Origin: Liolophura sinensis
Lineage: Eukaryota > Mollusca > Polyplacophora > Chitonida > Chitonidae
Assembly: GCF_032854445.1 (NCBI RefSeq)
Contig: NC_088297.1
Span: forward strand, 18,117,127-18,181,126
DNA: 64,000 nt
Reading direction: 5' to 3'
Shown: in pieces, positions 51,332-62,064 of the stretch
Layout of the letters: each line of letters opens with the position of its first letter
How positions within the stretch are numbered: the first letter of the stretch is position 1
Position numbers and translations under genes: made by a program
Notes under the pieces: generated by a model
What the model was told of the DNA's origin: nothing
The model's input: the letters and a program-made list of their open reading frames with translations, nothing else
Database searches by the model: none

Positions 51332-53481
51332 GGCGGCAGCCTTTCTCAAGACATCGTCACAATAGCGCCTTGGGACGGGGAGTACCAGAATATCACAAGC
51401 TCCGCTGAAAAGGGGCCGGATGGAGCGGTCACCGACGTCAAACAACAAAGTGCCTCACCAGCTTCATTTGTGGAAGAGCTATCCATAAATGCGCCAATCC
51501 CCAACCAGACACGCCCGGCGAGGGGAGAAGTCAGTGTATCGAACGTGGGAACACAGACCTCTCGACGGCGTATCAGCACCCGGAAGATGCGACTCCACAA
51601 AAGGGACAGGCCCCAACGTCAGTGTCCTCACTGCCCCCTTGATGGTGGTTAATGTACCAAGGCATCGGCACAAGGAACATTTTTTGTTCTTACATGAACA
51701 GAAGCACAAACGCCAGATTCCTGGCCGCCGTTGGAGACAACCGAAATTGACGTGCTTTATCTGCACAATGCCTTTTAGGAGGCTCGACAGACACCTGGAG
51801 AGAATACATAAGGTACCTAGCACTGGCACTAGCACTTTAGGAATGCTCAGTGACGAGACGGCCAAGACATTAGGAGATGAATGGGATGGAGCCCCAACAG
51901 TGCGAGTGAGTCAGTAAGTGTGATTTATTTTTTATTACTTAAGTTATTTGCTTGGTATTTTACACCGTTCTCAATACGGCACTCAATCATTCTTTAAGCT
52001 TCTTCTCCTCCCTGGAGGCGAAACATTACATTCTGAATGAATGAAAGATTATGGCTTAACACCCAATATGGGCAATATATCAGCCGTTGAGGTTTCCGAT
52101 ATAGTGGTCAGAACGTCAAAAACAAAACATAAATGTTTGGACTTGTTTAAAATAAACGCAGTCGACATGGATTGACCAGATTGCGGACACACACCTCTTG
52201 ACACAGATTCCGTCAGCATAACATCGCCTGAACAGGGAGAAAACATGGCCAACATCACCCTTGATGGCACCAATTTCTGGCAACAAATGCAGCCAAAAGC
52301 TGTGAACTCACAACAAGAGTGGGACATAGCACAGACCCTTGGAGCACTCACCAGAGGTGAAATAGTCAGCTTGGACAGCATCCTTCAAAAGGTGTGTGAC
52401 ACCATTGAGATAACAGTTAAAAAGAATCGAGAGCCAAAAAGACAAGATCGACCACCTAAAAAGCCAAGAGATATGGATATTGCCAGTATAGGTATGCCAA
52501 TGATAGGAAAGGGATGGCCAAAGAGATCATCGACAACAAAACACAACAGGAATGCCCCTCCTTAAAGTCAACAGCAGTGCACCAGAGCTACGCTGAGCGA
52601 TTTCAGGAGGCTGGAGGCCGTCCTGAGCAGTTATCCCGCAGCAACACCAGCAGATAAGTGGCAAATCCTCGATCAAATCACACCGGAGGAAGTCTGCAGG
52701 TTCTTAACGAAAAGTAAAACACAACTACAAGCCCTTGGGAAATTTGATCAAAAGGGCATCAAGTTGTCAATGTTATACAACATCCGGTGAAATCCCCAAA
52801 ATCACTAAAAGAGAAACGCTCCATTCTCCTACCAAACGCTGAAGACAACTTGGAGGATATTGGTATGTGGCGGCCGCTTATTATCAGTTCGTTGCGGCTA
52901 CGTATCTATACCAATATCCTTACACATAGATTACAAAGAGCCATTGACCTCAGCCCAAGGCAACGTGGGTTCGTCCCGGCGAAAAGCTGCGCAGACAACC
53001 TATTTCTGGCTCGATCAGTTATCGAGCATGCCAAGACCTCTGCACTGGCATAATATGCTGCATTCCTGGGCCTGGCCAAGCCTTCGATCCAGTGTCACAC
53101 GACCTGCTCAAAAAAGGGGATACAGCCGTTCAAGGTTCATCCCCACTTCATTGATATCGTCTCCGATATGTACAAGGGTGCCAACACCAAGTTTAAAATG
53201 GGATCGAGCTATACTGAGAGCAAAGCCATTAATAGAGGAGTTAAGCAAGGTGATCCTTTATCACCCTTATTGTTTAACATCTCGCTGGACACTGTTCGCC
53301 GCAGTGCAGGTGCATGGCCCAGGGATATAACTTCGGGAAGACGTCCCTCAAGCCTTTGGCATACTACACCGTTCCACCTCAAACCACTTCCTCTACACAT
53401 CTACTCGAGATGGCGGTCAGAACCTTGTCAAACTTGAACAGCCCATTACTTGGATACGCCCAAACAATCTCGAAGCAGTGA
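51332..53481 (+). pseudogene. R2-superfamily 5' half (unit g)
   Basis: Copy of 7411-9561 that has lost one A near 53079 (ggccaagcc for ggccaaagcc). The motif A frame is therefore also shifted here, and a different 156-codon frame (52860-53330) opens by accident. It shares KFDQKG and TESKAIN with unit e, and has a private Gln-to-Glu change near 52811. Confidence 0.68.
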
Positions 53482-53731
53482 CTGAATCCTCGGACATAGC
53501 TGTTCAACACATTGGCGAAGTAATGGCTATGGACGAGCCGATTGCTTATCTAACGGCCCAGTTCCAGCTAGAAGCAATTTGCATTTCTGTTACCTCCACG
53601 GCTTCCAGTAGCCTGCTACAGTTTGTTCCCTCAATGGATAGGTGCAATAAATAGCCCGTGCAAATGCCCATGCATGTGTATCTATTATAAATATACAGGC
53701 TCTTCTAATTATCCATTCCCCAATTCTGATT

Positions 53732-54218
53732 TCAAGTACATGTTTATTTATTTATTTATTGGTGTTTTACGCCGTCCTCATGAATATTTCACGTATACGA
53801 CGGCGGCCAGCATTATGGTGGGTTGAAACCGGGCATACGACGAAAACCCACGACGATCCGGAGGTAAGACCTTCCCAAGTACGGCCGGAGAGGAAGCCAG
53901 CATAAGCTGGACTTGAACTCTCAGCAACCGCATTGGTGAGAGGCTCCTGGGTTTTTACAATGAGCAAGCGCGCTAACCAACTGAGCCAGGGAGGCCTCTC
54001 AAGTACATGTATATCGGTACAGTTGTGTTTATTTATTTATTTGATTGGTGTTTTACACCGTTCTCAAGAATATTTCACTTATACGACGGCGGCCAGCATT
54101 ATGGTGGGTGGAAACCGGGCACAGCCCGGGGGAAACCCACGACCATCCGCAGGTGCTGGCAGACCTTCCCACTTACGGCCGGAGAGGAAGCCAGCATGAG
54201 CTGGAGGTACAGTTGTGT
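53732..54218 (-). mobile_element. SINE pair (unit g)
   Basis: Full-length copy at 53732-54009 and truncated copy at 54016-54218, with the same TSDs. Confidence 0.87.
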
Positions 54219-54384
54219 GCTGTGTTCATATACTCTACGACTATTTTTCGTAGTGTATAGATAGAACAGAATTTATGTATATGTGGTCACCAACTTGTAT
54301 CTATTCATCATTGTAAACAGCGATGACATTAACCAATTGGTGCCTGATCACGGTTCTGATAAGCTAAACACTAGAGTTAAATGA

Positions 54385-54885
54385 ATGAATAAACGATTAT
54401 GGTTTTACGCCACAGCAGCAATATTTCAGCGATATCGGAACATATATTTGTTGTACTTACATGAACAGAAGCGCCAACGCCAGACTCCTGGCCGCCGTCA
54501 AACACAACCGAAATCGACGTGCTTTATCTGTACAATACCTTTCAGGAGGCTCGACAGACACCTGAAGAGGATACATAAGGTACAAAACATGAGGCGGCAC
54601 CGCTAGCTGATCCTAAAACCGAAGAAGCTAGAAGACACGGCGTTGTGTAAAATAGCAGAAAAAGAGCAGGTAGAGGAGAGGGTAGTGCAGGAGGCAATGG
54701 TGCAGATGAGAACGAAGGACACGATGAAAAGAAAGCGACGTGTCAGGTGGCCAGTGACAGAAGAGACAGACGAAACCAGTGAAGATGATGAGAGACCTAG
54801 CACTTTAGGAATGCTCAATGACGAGACGGCCAAGACATTAGGAGATGAATGGGATAAAGAGTTGGAGCCCCAACAGTGCAAGTGA
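54385..54885 (+). pseudogene. Zinc-finger module 1 (unit g)
   Basis: Copy of 1720-2220 with the same in-frame TAG. Confidence 0.58.
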
Positions 54886-55263
54886 GTCAGTAAGTGGGAT
54901 TTTTTATTACTTAACTTATTTGCTTGGTAGTTTACGCCCTTCTCAATACGGCACTCAGTCATTCTTTAAGCTTCTTCTCATCCCTAGAGGCGAAACATTA
55001 CATTTTGAATGAATGAATGAAAGATTATGCCTTAACACCACATGGGCAATATATCGGCAGTTGAGGTTTCCAATACAGTGGTGAGAACGTCAAATACCAA
55101 ACATAAGTGTTCGGACATGTTTAAAATCAGATAAGAACAACCAACAACAGTTCAAACTCGAAAACCAGCATATTTTAAAAATAGTATATGAAGAAATCTA
55201 CATGTATATAACGTTTTATCTATAAATATTTATGTTCATTCAGATTCGATACTGTGAAACATA

Positions 55264-56425
55264 CTATATATAGAGTTGACTATAGAATCTGTGGCGGACA
55301 TGGGCAAAGTCTACACAGTCAACCTGGACATGTTTGATGCTATGTTGGGCACTATATCCAACACACTCGGGAGCACTGCTCCCATCCAGGATGAAATTGT
55401 GTGTTAGACGAGAGTGGCCAATACGGCACCTCGTTAAGACTACTTCGTCTCGACGAGACATTCGACAAGTATAGGAATTGTAGCGAATGGCAGGATGAAT
55501 ACAATGCAGTTTACAATGGACCTGAAAGTCCCATTCGCCGTGCCACGAATATATTTAAGAATATTAGACTTCACATAAGTATACGGGGATTTTCACCCGA
55601 GATACAGCTTTACATAGGGCAGTTTTCTCTTCTTTGTCCACTTCTGTGTTTCCATGGATACCAGTGTGACTTGGTATCAAACAGAATATAATATCTTATC
55701 CTGTTTTAATTAGTTTTTGCTATGTTTGGCTATTTGTTTCAGGAATTAATGGATTTTTAAATTTATTATCCTCAATTGCTTAAAGGCAAGACAGGGAATC
55801 GCTGCATATCACTGCCCTCTGGGCGTACATATGATAAGGCCTGGAGAATAGCCCTGGCCTCTGCAGGGTCCTTTGACCTGTTAGTGTATATAAATCAATA
55901 ATCTATATAATTAGCCTTAATTTGAGCAAAACTTGGCTGAATTATAGGAGCACTTGTATGAGATTTATTATATTGACGTAGATCAAATATCAGTTTAGGC
56001 TGTGGAAGAAGCCAGGGAGGTGATTCCGGAAAAGACACCGGAACTATTTCCTCTAGCTTGATGTTAACTTCTACAATATTGTCCCGTATACCAAGACCGA
56101 ACGAAGGTATCTCATGGGGGCATTTATTGAATTTATCTTTATATGATGAATTGAAAACACAGACTCCGTTTCATACGTCTGTTATATAATGTAGGCTCAT
56201 TTGCTAACACGTATTAACTTTTTACTGGTGAAGCCCTAAAAGCATCAAGGCTGAGCCTCAAACCTTGGTGATGAACAGGATCCAACATTTTAATATACGA
56301 ATTCCTTGCAGAAGCGTAAATGATGGACCCATAGTCCAATTTAGACCTCAGCAGAGACTGAACGATATATATTGGATGTCAGGATTGTATTCTCCCCCCA
56401 TATTTTTTCCCCGGGTTGCAATAAC
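55264..56425 (-). pseudogene. I/Nimb-type LINE ORF2 3' third (unit g)
   Basis: Copy of 2599-3760 with class B alleles (AEARAILQAL) and a private taatttgagc near 55923. Confidence 0.87.
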
Positions 56426-57340
56426 TCCACCACGTCTCCTTTTACCTCTTATTGTATGAGTGTGCGGATGCTAAAATACATCCATGTGGAGTTAAATAAC
56501 ACAGTTTAATCATATCAGAGTTTCAGAAATAGAGATTATGATACGTAAATATGTGATGTTGCAAATGAGCAATGTTCATGTGGAGCGTGTTGTCATATCA
56601 ACGATGGATAACCATTATATACGTTGTTTACAATCGTATGGTTGTTAGTAACATCAGCAGAACACGTTTAATTAGCACGTTAATTTTACAAGGTATATTA
56701 GTTATCAATGTACTTTTGCCTCTTTTTTTTATATTAGGATCGGTATTTAAGAACAGGCTGTACTTGGCAATAGCGGATCAAATTGGTTGGGAAATCATGG
56801 GCTGTCTGACAAACACAGCTGACCGCAAGGGAGGAAGGGAAAGGGGTGAACAAAGGAGGGGCCAGTGAAGCAAACCATTCAAAATAACAAATTACACGAC
56901 ATAAACTAGAATGGAATAATAATCCATCGTCTCATTTTAATTCACATTTTTGGGCACGAGTTCATCCTTTAACATTGGTAACGGTGCACTGGTCAGTCTT
57001 TATAACTTCAGTATATGTTATTTCGGGTTAAAAAAAAAACATGTATTTGCATTATAAAGTTATAGAAACTGTTTCGACGCTTCCTTCTTATCTGCTTTCA
57101 TATTACATTGTGAAACACATATACAGATTTACAAAAGGGTGACCAAACTCATTGCATATTTAAACGCAAATTTAGTATCGGTATTCGCTAATTACTATAT
57201 TCACCCGAACTAATCGGTGATTTGTGAAGTATAGCCAGTGAATGTTCTTTGTGTACATGATCGATTGACCTTGGTTTTCCTTTCTTCCCCTTTTGCCAAC
57301 AGTCGATCTATTCGAGCAGTTTTATTCATGATAGATATTC

Positions 57341-57572
57341 TTCCGATCAGTGGACACATAATCAGTGTTCGATGGTAACTGGCTTTTATATTTTTTATCA
57401 CCAACTGTGTTTTTTAAAATTTTTTTTTATTTCTTTAATTCGCTCAGGATCAGACAGATTTATACATCTGTTGTGTGTACTGGCTCAATTCAGGCGTCAA
57501 CTGGTTACTAAATGGGTATTAACCGGTAGGTATGACTGGGCCGGTGATGTACAACCGGCTCTGGCCCTGTAC
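57341..57572. repeat. Class B-specific 232-bp segment (unit g)
   Basis: Same segment as 13421-13652, at the same place. In the T-rich tract it reads gttttttaaaatttt where unit b has gttttttta and aattttt. Confidence 0.8.
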
Positions 57573-59204
57573 AGATTTGATAATGGATTGTACTGGGTTA
57601 GTTCTCCTGCGCCATATGGGCCCAGTACCGAAACATTGTTGGTACAATAACCCCAGTAACGATCCGATGAGGGCTGTTTGTACAGGCCCAATTCGAAGCC
57701 ACTGTGCACGCCGGTATGCCGCCGTACCGGCTAGCCAGAACTGGACCAGTACCGGCCCAGTTTGTAAATGTTATCTGGGAACCGCATGGATTGCACAGGC
57801 TGTTATGATAATTGTCACCTTACATCAATGAGTATCACAAAATTGCATGTCAAGATAGAAGTAAGGTGTGCTGAGGAAATTCGCGGTGTTTAAGGCTACA
57901 GTGTTCAGCGTGGCTGGAAGAGTTGTGGGGATATTACAGGCCAACTAGGTCATTTTCCTTTAACACTTGATATTTCCGGCCCTGGTCAGTCTTGAGGTCC
58001 AAATATTAAGTCCCCACTTAAAGAATCTACACGGCATGTAGGCTACACACACACATTATGTAAGTGCGTGTGAAAATGTCGCACAGTGATAAGGTTGCCA
58101 CATCCAACAGGTAAACGTTACCGTAGTAAGGAGTGACGCAGTGTCAACTGACGAAGAAAGCTATTCCCAAACTTTGGGAACTACTAAGATATCAGTTTTC
58201 GTTACATGGAATAGGATGTGAACTGCTGATGATTCTCCCCTTATATGGCATATTCTATCCTCGAAAACCTTAACATACTGATATTTTCAGTTCTGCTGAT
58301 GTTTTTCTACATACACATTGGTAATAACCGGAGTAATAAAGCTTTTAAGCCTGAAGAACACATTATTGTCACAACTTGGCAACACAGACGGCGCTACCTT
58401 TCCCGTTATTTATTTGAACGATCTCAAATAGGCTAAAAATAAACGTAATACAGTTTCAATGAGGTGGAGTAACACACAGCTGTGAGGCCATCGTGATCGT
58501 AGTTATGATGTGAAATTCGGCCTGTCGTCTGTTTGTCTTCAGAATATGTTTAAGCTGTGTATGAAAATTCTTGGAAGATGTAATACAGTAACTCTGCGAC
58601 AAACATCAAATTCCTTACATGGGCGAGGTGTGCAACACTGCTGAAGGAGTGCCTAGCAGCGCACCTCTCTGTTGGAACCAACATCAGAGGTCTGTGCCAC
58701 GCAAGCCCAACAAACATGACCCCAGTGGGCCGATTCCGGTTTTGAAGCCGCGTATTAAGGCAGTACCGGCAAGTGACATTCTTAACGCGGCCAGTACCAC
58801 GCCAATGCTGGCTAGCCAGTATTCAACTACAATTCATATTGCCCTAAATGTGCCAGTACCGGCTCAGTAACGTTCAGTAAAGTCATGCCGCTATGGTTCA
58901 AAAGGTTGACACCATGTACTCAGCCCTCATCGAACCAATGATTTATCAAAACTAGACCATCATCGGTTCAGTTCCCGCGGTAACAAATTTAACTACCAGT
59001 ATAAAATATGTAATACCCCTGAATCGGGCGAATGTTGGAAAATCATTCTTTTGCTGCCTCGATCAGATCTCTGTTATTAAAACCTTTGCCTGGAATCACT
59101 TCAGTCTTGAGACTGACACTCGTATAACTTAAATGCATTAACCTGATGTTGTGCTGAGATCATGACTTATATTCGTGTAACTGACCACGTTTTTACAATA
59201 TCTT

Positions 59205-59810
59205 TTAAGAGCAAATTATAGAGTTATCAATCTTGGGCCAGTTATCTGCCCTTGGCAGAATAGTAAGTTTACAACTTCCGCAACGGACAGCCAAAGATTT
59301 AAAGATAATGTGCTTGCATAAAGTCGGCCCAGTTCTGGACGAGACCAGACAGTGTATTTCGGGACGAGGAATTGGGGAATAGGCCGCCCAGCTTATGGTC
59401 GGCTGCTTCTGAAAACTCTGATAAGATCCATCAAAGTTCTTTCTCAAAATATTTGCCTGAAATAAAGAAGTGTACGGAGGTATATACACCGAACATAATG
59501 TGACTCCTTTACACAATGAAACACGAACAGCCACAGCCTGAAGCTTTGTATGCAGAGCAACAGGGCTGTGGATAATACTATTATTTATGAATATCGAGGA
59601 GCCGCCTGCAGCTCGCTCTTCTTTATTTGAATAAGTACTGTATAATGAATAATTTTTAAGAGTGATTTTATCTTTGTCAAATATCTTCAGGTGAGTTTCC
59701 TGACGACACAGGGCAATAGGATTTAAAGATTGAACTAGCTGTGTTATTTCAATAAAATTTCCCTTAAGACCTCGACAATTCCATTGTATAATTTTGCCTA
59801 AAAAAGACAT
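59205..59810 (-). pseudogene. LINE ORF2 start: APE-type endonuclease crossing the array edge
   Basis: A 201-codon frame. From the ATG at 59810 it reads GKIIQWNCRGLKGN (active-site Asn block), NPIALCRQETHLK (Gln-Glu block), GGSSIFINNSI, LQAVAVRVSL and LCSVYIPP, which is the N-terminal half of an exonuclease-endonuclease-phosphatase domain as in I/Nimb-type LINEs. These enzymes nick target DNA to prime reverse transcription. At codon ~117 (59461/59462) it enters sequence shared with every array unit and soon loses recognisable endonuclease blocks, including the SDH block. The start overlaps the ORF1 stop as TAATG (59812-59808). The intact N-terminus lies entirely outside the array. Confidence 0.88.
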
Positions 59811-61149
59811 TATGGAGGAAGGCGTATGTGGGATTTCTCTTTATGTTTGGACCGAGGACGACCATTCCTTGGAGATCGGCTGTTAGATCTCCCTGGTGCG
59901 GGTGATGTATCTATCACTTCCGCATGTGATGTTGAAGGACCAACGTCCTCCAACGATCCAAACCTATTAAAAGTTTGGACAGGGTCCCTTGTGGCTTTAG
60001 ACGGACGCTCTGGGGGGCCACTAGATTTATCATTTTTTTATTACGAGATTTATTTGCAGACTTAGTTCTGGCAGGTTTGTTTTTGCTTTGATCAGGTTCA
60101 GGGTTGTCAGTTTGTTCTGTAATATTTACTGGGGGTTTTTGAGTTACTGTAGTCGTCTGGGTTGAACAGGAATTACGTGCGGGTTGAGCAGCAGGTTGTA
60201 AAGAACTAGGTTTGTCGTTTCCAATTGGCCAAGTCAAGGAGGTTTGAGTAGCAACAGATGCTACTCGCTTGACCGCATTGGCAAATGAAGTCTGCAGTGA
60301 AGTATTAGGAGGCGAGACTAGTTTGCGGGCCTCCTGATACGATATATTCTTTTTAGTTTTTCTTTTACGAAAAGTGGGCAGTCCCTAGAGGAGGTCACGT
60401 GATCTCCACTGCAATTGCAGCACTTAACTGTGCTGCTACAGTCGAAAGCATCATGACCTTCACTGCCGCACCGAAAAGAAACCAGTTTATTTTTGCATTG
60501 GCCCTTGCCATGACCAAACTTTTGACAGTTAAAACAACGTGTCGGGTTAGGGATATATAAATCCATCCTAGCCCTATACGGGCCAATGTAGATATACGAC
60601 GGAATAGATTTACTGTTGAAGGTTAGAAGATATGTATTTAGTTTAATGATGTTAGCAGATTTCTTCATAGTGAAGCGTTTCACACTAGTAACACCCTGCG
60701 ATTTCAGTTCTGTGCAGATTTTCTCTTGTGATAAATCAATGATATCCTGATCCCTGTCACGTATAATTCCCTGACAGCTGTTCAGGGAATTATGAGGGGA
60801 TGTATACACAGGAATATCTGTTATTTTATTCAAAGCTAATAAATTGATGGATTGTTGTTTCCGGAAACATTCAATGAGAATGTCTCCGGATCGTAATTTT
60901 TTGACGTTTTTTTAAAGTACCTGCTGATCCCTGCAAGGCGCTTTTAAGTACAAATGGATGAATTTTTGAGGCCGGCTTCTGTTCACTCTTTGTTGAGAGA
61001 ACGATGAAAGCCGGCGAACTGTCCTGTCCGTTATCAACTGAGTCAGCCAAAACATCTAATTTTCTCTTCTTATCAGCACTTGAAATAGGCTGAGAGGAAG
61101 GCCAGTTAGTTATACTGGAGACAATAATTGAAAGGTTTGAGGATGACAT
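59810..61149 (-). pseudogene. LINE ORF1, gag-like with CCHC zinc knuckles, three frameshifts
   Basis: Minus strand from the ATG at 61149: MSSSNLSIIV, KRKLDVLADS, PAFIVLSTKSE and LQGSAGTLKK. After a shift: SGDILIECFRKQQSINLLAL, TSPHNSLNSCQGIIRDRD, PNPTRCFNCQKFGHGKGQC (CCHC), SFRCGSEGHDAFDC (first Cys replaced by Ser) and CCNCSGDHVTSSRDC. After a second shift: NISYQEARKLVSPP and QTSFANAVKRVASVATQTS. After a third: RFGSLEDVGPSTS and RSNSRSPRNGRPRSKHKEKS, with a stop at 59812-59810. About 446 codons. This is the RNA-binding protein of I/Nimb-group LINEs. Each shift sits in a homopolymer (within 60897-60913, 60347-60366 and 60033-60039), and no in-frame stop was seen in the pieces read. Confidence 0.88.
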
Positions 61150-61484
61150 GGGATATATATATAAATTTCACCCCATATGTTCCCCACCCACAACGAAGTG
61201 CCAACAAGGGCGATGCCTGAACCTGGGAATACCCGGCAGGAAAGACACCAAGGATTCCATATGGGGCATACTCGAACAGATTGATTTATACCCAAGGTTA
61301 AATTTAATCTACTCGATTGACCCATGAGCCATCGCCTCAAAGCGTAGTCCTGTAAACAAAGTTTTAGAAATAACATTTTCTTTAAGGAATGGTGTTATGG
61401 AGAAATTCTGGGACAACGCAGAGGCAAGACATGACCAAGCCGATTGATCGGACCGGGTCCATCCGACCTCCCGTCTTACTCCAA
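61150..61484 (-). other. Probable LINE 5' untranslated region
   Basis: Directly upstream of the ORF1 start. The first bases are AT-rich (atatatataaat at 61152-61165). The stretch ccccaccc...cgatgcctgaacctggg and acccggcaggaaagacacc looks like leader sequence of this LINE group. No coding frame was recognised. The 5' end is not defined; the change of character near 61485 is used as the limit. Confidence 0.4.
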
Positions 61485-61507
61485 GTTCTGATAAGCTAAA
61501 CACTAGA
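61485..61507. repeat. 23-bp word shared with every array unit
   Basis: Exact match to 1688-1710 (starts gttctgataagc, ends aaacactaga) and its copies, with unrelated sequence on both sides. Here it lies just beyond the presumed LINE leader; in the units it lies just before zinc-finger module 1. Confidence 0.7.
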
Positions 61508-61593
61508 TTTATGATCATATAATCACACATTACTCTCTAGAAGGCTAAGTGTAAATATTTCCGCACCTTTACAATCCTCATCTTTATATGATA

Positions 61594-61756
61594 TATAAAT
61601 GTTTCTGATAACTATACCAATTACTATTCCTTGATTCTACCTGTAGAGGTGGTCACTTATATTATACTGTTTAATATGTCAGATAATTAACCTAACACCA
61701 CATTTACTTACAAGTACTTGTGAAATATCTATATCTTATATTAATTATCGTTATAG
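61594..61756 (+). repeat. Inverted repeat, left arm
   Basis: The reverse complement of this arm matches 63702-63844 over almost its whole length, including ataattaatataag, gatatttcac, gtacttgta, aaatgtggtgtta, gttaattat, aacagtata, ggaatagtaat, ggtatagttatc and acatttata, with an indel of about 20 bp near the middle. The arms lie 1.9 kb apart and enclose the CR1-like and R2-like fragments. They may be terminal inverted repeats of a DNA element or two inverted copies of one short repeat. Confidence 0.75.
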
Positions 61757-61856
61757 ATTAGAAGTCATCTCGTGAAAAGTACAGTAAATAAGTATCACAA
61801 GGATCTTCAAGATGTGCAGTGAAATAAAATATACATGTACACTAAATGATTTCAGC

Positions 61857-62064
61857 TTTTTTAACACGATGTATTCACCTGCCTGTTAAAAAGATTTGAA
61901 AGGAGGTTTGAGGATACTAGTGCTACATGTATTCCCAAATGTAAGGAAAACACTTTATACACATGTATTTTTAACACGATGTATTCACCTGCCTGTTGAA
62001 GAGATTTGAAAGGAGGTTTGAAGACACTAGTGCTACATGTATTTCCAAATGTAAGGAAAACACT
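61857..62064 (+). repeat. Two-copy direct repeat, period 110 bp
   Basis: 61857-61954 and 61967-62064 both read ttttaacacgatgtattcac, cctgcctgtt, gatttgaaaggaggtttga, ctagtgctacatgtatt and ccaaatgtaaggaaaacact. They differ at a few bases and are separated by 12 bp. No coding seen. Confidence 0.85.

Larger units (their letters stand above)
1..59461. repeat. Tandem macrosatellite array, 8.74-kb composite unit
   Basis: Position 1 is the same sequence as 8746, 17689, 26434, 35178, 43922 and 52667, and the match continues through each copy, so the region is a head-to-tail array. Spacings are 8745, 8943, 8745, 8744, 8744 and 8745 bp. Copies differ by scattered single-base changes, a 10-12 A homopolymer near 4367, a 24-bp deletion in one copy and a 232-bp segment present in two. 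The window opens inside the array, so its left edge is not visible. The right edge is at 59461/59462. Every unit is made of transposon remnants and has no intact gene. An assembly artefact in copy number cannot be excluded, but private variants in most copies argue that these are distinct copies. Confidence 0.97.
50495..59461. repeat. Array unit g (terminal copy, class B)
   Basis: 8967 bp. Class B in the middle third, with the 232-bp segment at 57341-57572. Its RT region shares three variants with unit e. It has private changes: one A lost in the RT motif A codons near 53079, gagaaacg near 52811, and taatttgagc near 55923. From about 58456 to its end it differs from all other copies at many positions. 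It is the only copy in which the terminal endonuclease fragment continues into the rest of a LINE. Confidence 0.95.

Noticed and set aside
1-59461. rDNA, histone or other functional tandem gene cluster
   Set aside because: No rRNA, histone or other conserved gene lies in the unit; all coding remnants belong to transposons and are broken.
1-59461. CRISPR array or bacterial island
   Set aside because: The repeat period is 8.7 kb, there are no short regular repeats with spacers, and the content is eukaryotic retroelements and SINEs.
60871-61530. Minus-strand frames at 61110-61376 and 61309-61530 as genes
   Set aside because: They lie over the LINE leader and ORF1 start in other frames and show no domain.
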